A stretch of 64,000 bases of DNA from Fasciola hepatica. Lineage: Eukaryota > Platyhelminthes > Trematoda > Plagiorchiida > Fasciolidae. A program made the position numbers and the translations under genes. The stretch lies in contig CANUEZ040000206.1 of NCBI GenBank assembly GCA_948099385.1, positions 806,001-870,000 on the forward strand, written 5' to 3'. Below, one piece after another: positions 27,000-40,342 of this stretch (the first letter of the stretch is position 1; every line of letters starts with the position of its first letter). The notes under the pieces are model-generated. The model was not told where the DNA came from and did no database searches. It worked only from the letters and a program-made list of their open reading frames with translations.

Positions 27000-27950
27000 T
27001 ATTCATAGTCAGTAAGTAGTATGTGAACGTGTGTGTGGACGACATTTTCGAGGAAGCACACGACCGGATTGGCGGTTGTTGCCGCTCATCAGCTATGCGT
27101 ACTCGGTACTCCTATGCCCACTCGACTTCTGACTTGTACACTCCGATGGTCAGTTATGTTCACTAGGATCTAATTTGAATCGTCTCGATTGTGAATGGAT
27201 ACTGTTGATTGAAGTAGCGACAAATGAATGAGAATTGTCATTTCTCGTAGTTATTCGTGTCTGAGTCACTGCTAACCCAACGAACAACGAGTTTGCATTT
27301 GCAAGCGCTCATCTCATATTCATAGTCAGTGAGTAGTATGTGAACGTGTGTGTGGACGACATTTTCGAGGAAGCACACGACCGGTTTGGCGGTTGTTGCC
27401 GCTCATCAGCTATGCGTACTCGGTACTCCTATGCCCACTCGTCTTCTGACTTGTACACTCCGATGATCTTTTATGTTCACTAGGATCTAATTTGAATCGT
27501 CTCGATTGTGAATGGATACTGTTGATTGAAGTGGCGACAAATGAATGAGAATTGTCATTTCTCGTAGTTATTCGTGTCTGGGTCACTGCTAACCCAACGA
27601 ACAACGAGTTTGCATTTGCAAGCGTTCATCTCATATTCATAGTCAGTGAGTAGTATGTGAACGTGTGTGTGGACGACATTTTCGAGGAAGCACACGACCG
27701 GTTTGGCGGTTGTTGCCGCTCATCAGCTATGCGTACTCGGTACTCCTATGCCCACTCGTCTTCTGACTTGTACACTCCGATGATCTTTTATGTTCAATAG
27801 GATCTAATTTGAATCGTCTCGATTGTGAATGGATACTGTTGATTGAAGTGGCGACAAATGAATGAGAATTGTCATTTCTCGTATTTATTCGTGTCTGGGT
27901 CACTGCTAACCCAACGAACAACGAGTTTGCATTTGCAAGCGCTCATCTCA
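27000..27950. repeat. 3-monomer higher-order repeat, copy 1 (951 bp)
   Basis: At a 951-bp offset from the next block the first two units match at every diagnostic site I checked: CCGGATTGGCGG, CGACTTCTG, GGTCAGTTATG, GAAGTAGCG, CTGAGTCACTG, then GCGTTCATC near 27624 (28575 in copy 2). The third unit shares the rare GTATTTATTCG. Confidence 0.9.
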
Positions 27951-28901
27951 TATTCATAGTCAGTAAGTAGTATGTGAACGTGTGTGTGGACGACATTTTC
28001 GAGGAAGCACACGACCGGATTGGCGGTTGTTGCCGCTCATCAGCTATGCGTACTCGGTACTCCTATGCCCACTCGACTTCTGACTTGTACACTCCGATGG
28101 TCAGTTATGTTCACTAGGATCTAATTTGAATCGTCTCGATTGTGAATGGATACTGTTGATTGAAGTAGCGACAAATGAATGAGAATTGTCATTTCTCGTA
28201 GTTATTCGTGTCTGAGTCACTGCTAACCCAACGAACAACGAGTTTGCATTTGCAAGCGCTCATCTCATATTCATAGTCAGTGAGTAGTATGTGAACGTGT
28301 GTGTGGACGACATTTTCGAGGAAGCACACGACCGGTTTGGCGGTTGTTGCCGCTCATCAGCTATGCGTACTCGGTACTCCTATGCCCACTCGTCTTCTGA
28401 CTTGTACACTCCGATGATCTTTTATGTTCACTAGGATCTAATTTGAATCGTCTCGATTGTGAATGGATACTGTTGATTGAAGTGGCGACAAATGAATGAG
28501 AATTGTCATTTCTCGTAGTTATTCGTGTCTGGGTCACTGCTAACCCAACGAACAACGAGTTTGCATTTGCAAGCGTTCATCTCATATTCATAGTCAGTAT
28601 ATAGTATGTGAACGTGTGTGTGGACGACATTTTCGAGGAAGCACACGACCGGTTTGGCGGTTGTTGCCGCTCATCAGCTATGCGTACTCGGTACTCCAAT
28701 GCCCACTCGTCTTCTGACTTGTACACTCCGATGATCTTTTATGTTCACTAGGATCTAATTTGAATCGTCTCGATTGTGAATGGATACTGTTGATTGAAGT
28801 GGCGACAAATGAATGAGAATTGTCATTTCTCGTATTTATTCGTGTCTGGGTCACTGCTAACCCAACGAACAACGAGTTTGCATTTACAAGCGCTCATCTC
28901 A
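27951..28901. repeat. 3-monomer higher-order repeat, copy 2 (951 bp)
   Basis: The first two units copy those at 27000-27633. The third diverges: it has GTCAGTATATAG, CCAATGCC and CACTAGG where copy 1 has GTCAGTGAGTAG, CCTATGCC and CAATAGG. The join between matching and differing sequence lies near 28590-28600. Confidence 0.9.
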
Positions 28902-30810
28902 TATTCATAGTCAGTAAGTAGTATGTGAACGTGTGTGTGGACGACATTTTCGAGGAAGCACACGACCGGTTTGGCGGTTGTTGCCGCTCATCAGCTATGC
29001 GTACTCGGTACTCCTATGCCCACTCGTCTTCTGACTTGTACACTCCGATGATCTTTCATGTTCACTAGGATCTAATTTGAATCGTCTCGATTGTGAATGG
29101 GTTCTGTTGATTGAAGTGGCGACAAATGAATGAGAATTGTCATTTCTCGTAGTTATTCGTGTCTGGGTCACTGCTAACCCAACGAACAACGAGTTTGCAT
29201 TTGCAAGCGCTCATCTCATATTCATAGTCAGTAAGTAGTATGTGAACGTGTGTGTGGACGACATTTTCGAGGAAGCACACGACCGGTTTGGCGGTTGTTG
29301 CCGCTCATCAGCTATGCGTACTCGGTACTCCTATGCCCACTCGTATTCTCACTTGTACACTCCGATGATCTTTTATGTTCACTAGGATCTAATTTAAATC
29401 GTCTCGATTGTGAATGGATACTGTTGATTGAAGTTGCGACAAATGAATGAGAATTGTCATTTCTCGTAGTTATTCGTGTCTGGGTCACTGCTAACCCAAC
29501 GAACAACGAGTTTGCATTTGCAAGCGCTCATATCATATTCATAGTCAGTAAGTAGTATGTGAACGTGTGTGTGGACGACATTTTCGAGGAAGCACACGAC
29601 CGGTTTTAGCGGTTGTTGCCGGTCATCAGCTATGCGTACTCGGTACTCCTATGCCCACTCGTCTTCTGACTTGTACACTCCGATGATCTTTTTTCATGTT
29701 CAAAAGGATCTAATTTGAATCGTCTCGATTGTGAATGGATACTGTTGATTGAAGTAGCGACAAATGAATGAGAATTGTCATTTCTCGTAGTTATTCGTGT
29801 CTGGGTCGCTGCTAACCCAACGAACAACGAGTTTGCATTTGCAAGCGCTCATCTCATATTCATAGTCAGTAAGTAGTATGTGAACGTGTGTGTGGACGAC
29901 ATTTTCGAGGAAGCACACGACCGGTTTGGCGGTTGTTGCCGCTCATCAGCTATGCGTACTCGGTACTCCTATGCCCACTCGTCTTCTCACTTGTACACTC
30001 CGATGATCTTTTATGTTCAATAGGATCTAACTTCAATCGTCTCGATTGTGAATGGATACTGTTGATTGAAGTGGCGACAAATGAATGAGAATTGTCATTT
30101 CTCGTATTTATTCGTGTATGGGTCACTGCTAACCCAACGAACAACGAGTTTGCATTTGCAAGCGCTCATCTCATATTCATAGTCAGTAAGTAGTATGTGA
30201 ATGTGTGTGTGGACGACATTTTCGAGGAAGCACACGACCGGTTTGGCGGTTGTTGCCGCTCATCAGCTATGCGTACTCGGTACTCCTATGCCCACTCGAC
30301 TTCTGACTTGTACACTCCGATGATCTTTTATGTTCACTAGGATCTCATTTGAATCGTCTCGATTGTGAATGGATACTGTTGATTGAAGTGGCGACAAATG
30401 AATGAGAATTATCATTTCTCGTAGTTATTCGTGTCTGGGTCACTGCTAACCCAACGAACAACGAGTTTGCATTTGCAAGCGCTCATCTCATATTCATAGT
30501 CAGTGAGTAGTATGTGAACGTGTGTGTGGACGACATTTTCGAGGAAGCACACGACCGGTTTGGCGGTTGTTGCCGCTCATCAGCTATGCGTACTCGGTAC
30601 TCCTATGCCCACTCGTCTTCTGACTTGTACACTCCGATGATCTTTTTTCATGTTCACTAGGATCTAATTTGAATCGTCTCGATTGTGAATAGATACTGTT
30701 GATTGAAGTGGCGACAAATGAATGAGAATTGTCATTTCTCATAGTTATTCGTGTCTGGGTCACTGCTGACCCAACGAACAACGAGTTTGCATTTGCAAGC
30801 GCTCATCTCA
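28902..30810. repeat. Six mixed monomers including a 321-bp unit
   Basis: Units start at 28902, 29219, 29536 (321 bp), 29857, 30174 and 30491 (320 bp). This block introduces CTCACTTG in place of CTGACTTG (29219, 29857), an allele confined to 29.2-54.1 kb. The unit at 30174 carries the nonsense allele GGATCTCATTTG. Confidence 0.83.
29536..29856. repeat. 321-bp monomer with TTTTAGCGG change
   Basis: The usual GGTTTGGCGG is GGTTTTAGCGG (one insertion plus one substitution), combined with the +3 CTTTTTTCATG allele. The same compound change occurs only in the unit at 33036, eleven monomers away, although the two units differ elsewhere (AAAAGG and GAAGTAGCG here). Confidence 0.85.
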
Positions 30811-31764
30811 TATTCATAGTCAGTAAGTAGTATGTGAACGTGTGTGTGGACGACATTTTCGAGGAAGCACACGACCGGTTTGGCGGTTGTTGCCACTCAT
30901 CAGCTATACGTACTCGGTACTCCTATGCCCACTCGTCTTCTGACTTGTACACTCCGATGATCTTTTATGTTCAATAGGATCTAAGTTGAATCGTTTCGAT
31001 TGTGAATAGATACTGTTGATTGAAGTTGCGACAAATGAATGAGAATTGTCATTTCTCGTAGTTATTCGTGTCTGGGTCACTGCTAACCCAACGAACAACG
31101 AGTTTGCATTTGCAAGCGCTCATCTCATATTCATAGTCAGTAAGTAGTATGTGAACGTGTGTGTGGACGACATTTTCGAGGAAGCACACGACCGGTTTGG
31201 CGGTTGTTGCCGCTCATCAGCTATGCGTACTCGGTACTCATATGCCCACTCGTCTTCTGACTTGTACACTCCGATGATCTTTTTTCATGTTCAATAGGAT
31301 CTAATTTGAATCGTCTCGATTGTGAATGGAAACTGTTGATTGGAGTGGCGACAAATGAATGAGAATTGTCATTTCTCGTAATTATTCGTGTCTGGGTCGC
31401 TGGTAACCCAACGAACAACGAGATTGCATTTGCAAGCGCTCATCTCCTATTCATAGTCAGTAAGTAGTATGTGAACGTGTGTGTGGACGACATTTTCGAG
31501 GAAGCACACGACCGGTTTGGCGGTTGTTGCCGCTCATCAGCTATGAGTACTCGGTACTCCTATGCCCACTCGTCTTCTCACTTGTACACTCCGATGATCT
31601 TTTATTTTCACTAGGATCTAATTTGAATCGTCTCGATTGTGAATGGATACTGTTGATTGAAGTGGCGACAAATGAATGAGAATTGTCATTTCTCGTAGTT
31701 ATTCGTGTCTGGGTCACTGCTAACCCAACGAACAACGAGTTTGCATTTGCAAGCGCTCATCTCA
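30811..31764. repeat. 3-monomer higher-order repeat, copy 1 (954 bp)
   Basis: Lengths are 317, 320, 317. The first unit has CAGCTATACG and AATAGATACTG. The second has ATGGAAACTG, GGAGTGG, GGGTCGCTG and ACGAGATTGC. The third has CTCACTTG with CACTAGG in both copies or a close relative of it. All fall at a 954-bp offset from the next three units. Confidence 0.87.
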
Positions 31765-32718
31765 TATTCATAGTCAGTGAGTAGTATGTGAACGTGTGTG
31801 TGGACGACATTTTCGAGGAAGCACACGACCGGTTTGGCGGTTGTTGCCGCTCATCAGCTATACGTACTCGGTACTCCTATGCCCACTCGTCTTCTGACTT
31901 GTACACTCCGATGATCTTTTATGTTCAATAGGATCTAACTTGAATCGTCTGGATTGTGAATAGATACTGTTGATTGAAGTGGCGACAAATGAATGAGAAT
32001 TGTCATTTCTCGTAGTTATTCGTGTCTGGGTCACTGCTAACCCAACGAACAACGAGTTTGCATTTGCAAGCGCTCATCTCATATTCATAGTCAGTAAGTA
32101 GTATGTGAACGTGTGTGTGGACGACATTTTCGAGGAAGCACACGACCGGTTTGGCGGTTGTTGCCGCTCATCAGCTATGCGTACTCGGTACTCCTATGCC
32201 CACTCGTCTTCTGACTTGTACACTCCGATGATCTTTTTTCATGTTCAATAGGATCTAATTTGAATCGTCTCGATTGTGAATGGAAACTGTTGATTGGAGT
32301 GGCGACAAATGAATGAGAATTGTCATTTCTCGTAGTTATTCGTGTCTGGCTCGCTGCTAACCCAACGAACAACGAGATTGCATTTGCAAGCGCTCATCTC
32401 ATATTCATAGTCAGTAAGTAGTATGTGAACGTGTGTGTGGACGACATTTTCGAGGAAGCACACAACCAGTTTGGCGGTTGTTGCCGCTCATCAGCTATGC
32501 GTACTCGGTACTCCTATGCCCACTCGTCTTCGGACTTGTACACTCCGATGATCTTTTATGTTCACTAGGATCTAATTTGAATCGTCTCGATTGTGAATGG
32601 ATACTGTTGATTGAAGTGGCGACAAATGAATGAGAATTGTCATTTCTCGTAGTTATTCGTGTCTGGGTCACTGCTAACCCAACGAACAACGAGTTTGCAT
32701 TTGCAAGCGCTCATCTCA
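31765..32718. repeat. 3-monomer higher-order repeat, copy 2 (954 bp)
   Basis: Second copy of the preceding trimer with the same lengths and diagnostics. Differences include GGCTCGCTGC here against GGGTCGCTGG, and CTTCGGACTTG against CTTCTCACTTG in the third units. Confidence 0.87.
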
Positions 32719-33990
32719 TATTCATAGTCAGTGAGTAGTATGTGAACGTGTGTGTGGACGACATTTTCGAGGAAGCACACGACCGGTTTGGCGGTTGTTG
32801 CCGCTCATCAGCTATGCGTATTCGGTACTCCTATGCCCACTCGTCTTCTGAATTGTACACTCCGATGATATTTTATGTTCACTAGGATCTAATTTAAATC
32901 GTCTCGCTTGTGAATGGATACTGTTGATTGAAGTGGCGACAAATGAATGAGAATTGTCATTTCTCGTAGTTATTCGTGTCTGGGTCACTGCTAACCCAAC
33001 GAACAACGAGTTTGCATTTGCAAGCGCTCATCTCATATTCATAGTCAGTAAGTAGTATGTGAACGTGTGTGTGGACGACATTTTCGAGGAAGCACACGAC
33101 CGGTTTTAGCGGTTGTTGCCGCTCATCAGCTATGCGTACTCGGTACTCCTATGCCCACTCGTCATCTGACTTGTACACTCCGATGATCTTTTTTCATGTT
33201 CAATAGGATCTAATTTGAATCGTCTCGATTGTGAATGGATACTGTTGATTATAGTGGCGACAAATGAATGAGAATTGTCATTTCTCGTAGTTATTCGTGT
33301 CTGGGTCACTGCTAACCCAACGAACAACGAGTTTGCATTTGCAAGCGCTCATCTCATATTCATAGTCAGTAAGTAGTATGTGAACGTGTGTGTGGACGAC
33401 ATTTTCGAGGAAGCACACGACCGGTTTGGCGGTTGTTGCCGCTCATCAGCTATGCGTACTCGGTACTCATATGCCCACTCGTCTTCTGACTTGTACACTC
33501 CGATGATCTTTTATGTTCAATAGGATCTAATTTGAATCGTCTCGATTGTGAATGGATACTGTTGATTGAAGAGGCGACAAATGAATGAGAATTGTCATTT
33601 CTCGTAGTTATTCGTGTCTGGGTCACTGCTAACCCAACGAACAACGAAATTGCATTTGCAAGCGCTCATCTCATATTCATAGTCAGTAAGTAGTATGTGA
33701 ACGTGTGTGTGGACGACATTTTCGAGGAAGCACACGACCGGTTTGGCGGTTGTTGCCGCTCATCAGCTATGCGTACACGGTACTCATATGCCCACTCGTC
33801 TTCTGACTTGTACACTCCGATGATCTTTTATGTTCAATAGGATCTAATTTGAATCGTCTCGATTGTGAATGGATACTGTTGATTGAAGTGGCGACAAATG
33901 AATGAGAATTGTCATTTCTCGTAGTTATTCGTGTCTGTGTCACTGCTAACCCAACGAACAACGAGTTTGCATTTGCAAGCGCTCATCTCA
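32719..33990. repeat. Four mixed monomers including the second 321-bp unit
   Basis: The unit at 32719 has GCGTATTCGG and CTGAATTGTAC. The unit at 33036 is 321 bp with the TTTTAGCGG change and TTATAGTGG. Units at 33357 and 33674 share CTCATATGCC and the CAATAGG allele; the first ends in ACGAAATTGC as at 608, some 33 kb away. Confidence 0.83.
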
Positions 33991-35578
33991 TATTCATAGT
34001 CAGTAAGTAGTATGTGAACGTGTGTGTGGACGACATTTTCGAGGAAGCACACGACCGGTTTGGCGGTTGTTGCCGCTCATCAGCTATGCGTACTCGGTAC
34101 TCCTATGCCCACTCGTCTTCTGACTTGTACAGTCCGACGATCTTTTATGTTCACTAGGATCTAATTTGAATCGTCTCGATTGTGAATGGATACTGTTGAT
34201 TGAAGTGGCGACAAATGAATGAGAATTGTCATTTCTCGTAGTTATTGGTGTCTGGGTCACTGCTAACCCAACGAACAACGAGTTCGCATTTGCAAGCGCT
34301 CATCTCATATTCATAGTCAGTAAGTAGTATGTGAACGTGTGTGTGGACGACATTTTCGAGGAAGCACACGACCGGTTTGGCGGTTGTTGCCGCTCATCAG
34401 CTATGCGTACTCGGTACTCCTATGCCCACTCGTCTTCTGACTTGTACACTGCGATGATCTTTTATGTTCACTAGGATCTCATTTGAATCGTCTCGATTGT
34501 GAATGGATACTGTTGATTGAAGTGGCGACAAATGAATGAGAATTGTCATTTCTCGTAGTTATTCGTGTCTGGGTCACTGCTGACCCAACGAACAACGAGT
34601 TTGCATTTGCAAGCGCTCATCTCATATTCATAGTCAGTAAGTAGTATGTGAACGTGTGTGTGGACGACATTTTCGAGGAAGCACACGACCGGTTTGGCGG
34701 TTGTTGCCGCTCATCAGCTATGCGTACTCGGTACTCCTATGCCCACTCGTCTGCTCACTTGTACACTACGGTGATCATTTTTCATGTTCAATAGGATCTA
34801 ATTTGAATCGTCTCGATTGTGAATGGATACTGTTGATTGAAGTGGCGACAAATGAATGAGAATTGTCATTTCTCGTAGTTATTTGTGTCTGGGTCACTGC
34901 TAACCCAACGAACAAGGAGATTGCATTTGCAAGCGCTCATCTCATATTCATAGTCAGTAAGTAGTATGTGAACGTGTGTGTGGACGACATTTTCGAGGAA
35001 GCACACGACCGGTTTGGCGGTTGTTGCCGCTCATCAGCTATGCGTACTCGGTACTCATATGCCCACTCGTCTTCTCACTTGTACACTCCGATGATCTTTT
35101 ATGTTCACTAGGATCTAATTTGAATCGTCTCGATTGTGAATGGATACTGTTGATTGAAGTGGCGACAAATGAATGAGAATTGTCATTTCTCGTAGTTATT
35201 CGTGTCTGGGTCACCGCTAACCCAACGAACAAGGAGTTTGCATTTGCAAGCGCTCATCTCATATTCATAGTCAGTAAGTAGTATGTGAACGTGTGTGTGG
35301 ACGACATTTTCGAGGAAGCACACGACCGGTTTGGCGGTTGTTGCCGCTCATCAGCTATGCGTATTCGGTACTCCTATGCCCACTCGTCTTCTGACTTGTA
35401 CACTCCGATGATCTTTTATGTTCAATAGGATCTTATTTGAATCGTCTCGATTGTGAATGGATACTGTTGATTGAAGTGGCGACAAATGAATGAGAATTGT
35501 CATTTCTCGTAGTTATTCGTGTCTGGGTCACTGCTAACCCAACGAACAACGAGTTTGCATTTGCAAGCGCTCATCTCA
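33991..35578. repeat. 5-monomer higher-order repeat, copy 1 (1588 bp)
   Basis: Lengths are 317, 317, 320, 317, 317, the same as the next five. At an exact 1588-bp offset the first three units share rare alleles: CAGTCCGACGATC with GAGTTCGC (34130/35718), CACTGCGATG with CTCATTTG (about 34448/36036), and CACTACGGTG (34763/36351). Units four and five do not match (CTCACTTG here), so identity covers three of five units. Confidence 0.88.
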
Positions 35579-37166
35579 TATTCATAGTCAGTAAGTAGTA
35601 TGTGAACGTGTGTGTGGACGACATTTTCGAGGAAGCACACGACCGGTTTGGCGGTTGTTGCCGCTCATCAGCTATGCGTACTCGGTACTCCTATGCCCAC
35701 TCGTCTTCTGACTTGTACAGTCCGACGATCTTTTATGTTCACTAGGATCTTATTTGAATCGTCTCGATTGTGAATGGATACTGTTGATTGAAGAGGCGAC
35801 AAATGAATGAGAATTGTCATTTCTCGTAGTTATTCGTGTCTGGGTCACTGCTAACCCAACGAACAACGAGTTCGCATTTGCAAGCGCTCATCTCATATTC
35901 ATAGTCAGTAAGTAGTATGTGAACGTGTGTGTGGACGACATTTTCGAGGAAGCACACGACCGGTTTGGCGGTTGTTGCCGCTCATCAGCTATGCGTACTC
36001 GGTACTCCTATGCCCACTCGTCTTCTGACTTGTACACTGCGATGATCTTTTATGTTCACTAGGATCTCATTTGAATCGTCTCGATTGTGAATGGGTTCTG
36101 TTGATTGAAGTGGCGACAAATGAATGAGAATTGTCATTTCTCGTAGTTATTCGTGTCTGGGTCACTGCTAACCCAACGAACAACGAGTTTGCATTTGCAA
36201 GCGCTCATCTCATATTCATAGTCAGTAAGTAGTATGTGAACGTGTGTGTGGACGACATTTTCGAGGAAGCACACGACGGGTTTGGCGGTTGTTGCCGCTC
36301 ATCAGCTATGCGTACTCGGTACTCCTATGCCCACTCGTCTTCTGACTTGTACACTACGGTGATCTTTTTTCATGTTCAATAGGATCTAATTTGAATCGTC
36401 TCGATTGTGAATGGATACTGTTGATTGAAGTGGCGACAAATGAATGAGAATTGTCATTTCTCGTAGTTATTCGTGTCTGGGTCACTGCTAACCCAACGAA
36501 CAACGAGTTTGCATTTGCAAGCGCTCATCTCATATTCATAGTCAGTAAGTGGTATGTGAACGTGTGTGTGGACGACATTTTCGAGGAAGCACACGACCGG
36601 TTTGGCGGTTGTTGCCGCTCATCAGCTATGCGTACTCGGTACTCCTATGCCCACTCGTCTTCTGACTTGTACACTCCGATGATCTTTTATGTTCACTAGG
36701 ATCTAATTTGAATCGTCTCGATTGTGAATGGGTTCTGTTGATTGAAGTGGCGACAAATGAATGAGAATTGTCATTTCTCGTAGTTATTCGTGTCTGGGTC
36801 ACTGCTAACCCAACGAACAACGAGTTTGCATTTGCAAGCGCTCATCTCATATTCATAGTCAGTAAGTAGTATGTGAACGTGTGTGTGGACGACATTTTCG
36901 AGGAAGCACACGACCGGTTTGGCGGTTGTTGCCGCTCATCAGCTATGCGTACTCGGTACTCCTATGCCCACTCGTCTTCTGACTTGTACACTCCGATGAT
37001 CTTTCATGTTCACTAGGATCTAATTTGAATCGTCTCGATTGTGAATGGATACTGTTGATTGAAGAGGCGACAAATGAATGAGAATTGTCATTTCTCGTAG
37101 TAATTCGTGTCTGGGTCACTGCTAACCCAACGAAAAACGAGTTTGCATTTGCAAGCGCTCATCTCA
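35579..37166. repeat. 5-monomer higher-order repeat, copy 2 (1588 bp)
   Basis: The first three units repeat those of copy 1. The GGGTTCTG allele appears at 36091 and again about 634 and 1268 bp further on, hinting at a two-unit rhythm laid over the right part of this block. Confidence 0.85.
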
Positions 37167-40100
37167 TATTCATAGTCAGTAAGTAGTATGTGAACGTGTG
37201 TGTGGACGACATTTTCGAGGAAGCACACGACCGGTTTGGCGGTTGTTGACGCTCATCAGCTATGCGTACTCGGTACTCCTATGCCCACTCGTATTCTGAC
37301 TTGTACACTCCGATGATCTTTTATGTTCACTAGGATCTAATTTGAATCGTCTCGATTGTGAATGGGTTCTGTTGATTGAAGTGGCGACACATGAATGAGA
37401 ATTGTCATTTCTCGTAGTTATTCGTGTCTGGGTCACTGCTAACCCAACGAACAACGAGTTTGCATTTGCAAGCGCTCATCTCATATTCATAGTCAGTGAG
37501 TAGTATGTGAACGTGTGTGTGGACGACATTTTCGAGGAAGCACACGACCAGTTTGGCGGTTGTTGCCGCTCATCAGCTATGCGTACTCGGTACTCCTATG
37601 CCCACTCGTCTTCTCACTTGTACACTCCGATGATCTTTTATGTTCAATAGGATCTAATTTGAATCGTCTCGATTGTGAATGGATACTGTTGATTGAAGAG
37701 GCGACAAATGAATGAGAATTGTCATTTCTCGTAGTTATTTGTGTCTGGGTCACTGCTAACCCAACGAACAACGAGTTTGCATTTGCAAGCGCTCATCTCA
37801 TATTCATAGTCAGTGAGTAGTATGTGAACGTGTGTGTGGACGACATTTTCGAGGAAGCACACGACCGGTTTGGCGGTTGTTGCCGCTCATCAGCTATGCG
37901 TACTCGGTACTCCTATGCCCACTCGTCTTCTCACTTGTACACTCCGATGATCTTTTATGATCAATAGGATCTAATTTGAATCGTCTCGATTGTGAATGGA
38001 TACTGTTGATTGAAGTGGCGACAAATGAATGAGAATTGTCATTTCTCGTAGTTATTCGTGTCTGGGTCACTGCTAACCCAACGAACAACGAGTTTGCATT
38101 TGCAAGCGCTCATCTCATATTCATAGTCAGTAAGTAGTATGTGAACGTGTGTGTGGACGACATTTTCGAGGAAGCACACGACCGGTTTGGCGGTTGTTGC
38201 CGCTCATCAGCTATGCGTACTCGGTACTCCTATGCCCACTCGTCTTCTGACTTGTACACTCCGATGATCTTTTATGTTCACTAGGATCTCATTTGAATCG
38301 TCTCGATTGTGAATGGATACTGTTGATTGAAGTGGCGACAAATGAATGAGAATTGTCATTTCTCGTAGTTATTCGTGTCTGGGTCACTGCTAACCCAACG
38401 AACAACGAGTTTGCATTTGCAAGCGCTCATCTCATATTCATAGTCAGTAAGTAGTATGTGAACGTGTGTGTGGACGACATTTTCGAGGAAGCACACGACC
38501 GGTTTGGCGGTTGTTGCCGCTCATCAACTATGCGTATTCGGTACTCCTATGCCCACTCGTCTTCCGAATTGTACACTCCGATGAGCTTCTATAATCACTA
38601 GGATCTAATTTGAATCGTCTCGATTGTGAATGGATACTGTTGATTGAAGTGGCGACAAATGAATGAGAATTGTCATTTCTCGTAGTTATTCGTGTCTGGG
38701 TCACTGCTCACCCAACGAACAACGAGTTTGCATTTGCAAGCGCTCATCTCATATTCATAGTCAGTAAGTAGTATGTGAACGTGTGTGTGGACGACATTTT
38801 CGAGGAAGCACACGACCGGTTTGGCGGTTGTTGCCGCTCATCAGCTATGCGTACTCGGTACTCCTATGCCCACTCGTCTTCTGACTTGTACAGTCCGACG
38901 ATCTTTTTTCATGTTCAATAGGATCTAATTTGAATCGTCTCGATTGTGAATGGATACTGTTGATTGAAGTGGCGACAAATGAATGAGAATTGTCATTTCT
39001 CGTAGTAATTCGTGTCTGGGTCACTGCTAACACAACGAACAACGAGTTTGCATTTGCAAGCGCTCATCTCATATTCATAGTCAGTAAGTAGTATGTGAAC
39101 GTGTGTGTGGACGACATTTTCGAGGAAGCACACGACCGGTTTGGCGGTTGTTGCCGCTCATCAGCTATGCGTACTCGGTACTCCTATGCCCACTCGTCTT
39201 CTGACTTGTACACTCCGATGATCTTTTTTCATGTTCAATAGGATCTAATTTGAATCGTCTCGATTGTGAATGGGTTCTGTTGATTGAAGTGGCGACAAAT
39301 GAATGAGAATTGTCATTTCTCGTAGTTATTCGTGTCTGGGTCACTGCTAACCCAACGAACAACGAGTTTGCATTTGCAAGCGCTCATCTCATATTCATAG
39401 TCAGTAAGTAGTATGTGAACGTGTGTGTGGACGACATTTTCGAGGAAGCACACGACCGGTTTGGCGGTTGTTGCCGCTCATCAGCTATGCGTACTCGGTA
39501 CTCCTATGCCCACTCGTCTTCTGACTTGTACACTCCGATGATCTTTTATGTTCAATAGGATCTAATTTGAATCGTCTCGATTGTGAATGGATACTGTTGA
39601 TTGAAGTGGCGACAAATGAATGAGAATTGTCATTTCTCGTAGTTATTCGTGTCTGGGTCACTGCTAACCCAACGAACAACGAGTTTGCATTTGCAAGCGC
39701 TCATCTCATATTCATAGTCAGTAAGTAGTATGTGAACGTGTGTGTGGACGACATTTTCGAGGAAGCACACGACCGGTTTGGCGGTTGTTGCCGCTCATCA
39801 GCTATGCGTACTCGGTACTCCTATGCCCACTCGTCTTCTGACTTGTACACTCCGATGATCTTTTATGTTCACTAGGATCTAATTTGAATCGTCTCGATTG
39901 TGAATGGGTTCTGTTGATTGAAGTGGCGACAAATGAATGAGAATTGTCATTTCTCGTAGTTATTCGTGTCTGGGTCACTGCTAACCCAACGAACAACGAG
40001 TTTGCATTTGCAAGCGCTCATCTCATATTCATAGTCAGTGAGTAGTATGTGAACGTGTGTGTGGACGACATTTTCGAGGAAGCACACGACCGGTTTGGCG

Positions 40101-40342
40101 GTTGTTGCCGCTCATCAGCTATGCGTACTCGGTACTCCTATGCCCACTCGTCTTCTCACTTGTACACTCCGATGATCTTTTATGTTCACTAGGATCTAAT
40201 TTGAATCGTCTCGATTGTGAATGGATACTGTTGATTGAAGTGGCGACAAATGAATGAGAATTGTCATTTCTCGTAGTTATTCGTGTCTGGGTCACTGCTG
40301 ACCCAACGAACAACGAGTTTGCATTTGCAAGCGCTCATCTCA
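37167..40342. repeat. Ten mixed monomers with spaced GGGTTCTG allele
   Basis: The units at 38752 and 39072 are 320 bp, the rest 317 bp. GAATGGGTTCTG occurs in units 37167, 39072 and 39709 as well as at 35896 and 36533. The unit at 38752 repeats CAGTCCGACGATC of the 5-monomer block. The unit at 38435 has GAGCTTCTATAATCAC, a hybrid of two alleles of the hypervariable segment. Confidence 0.82.
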
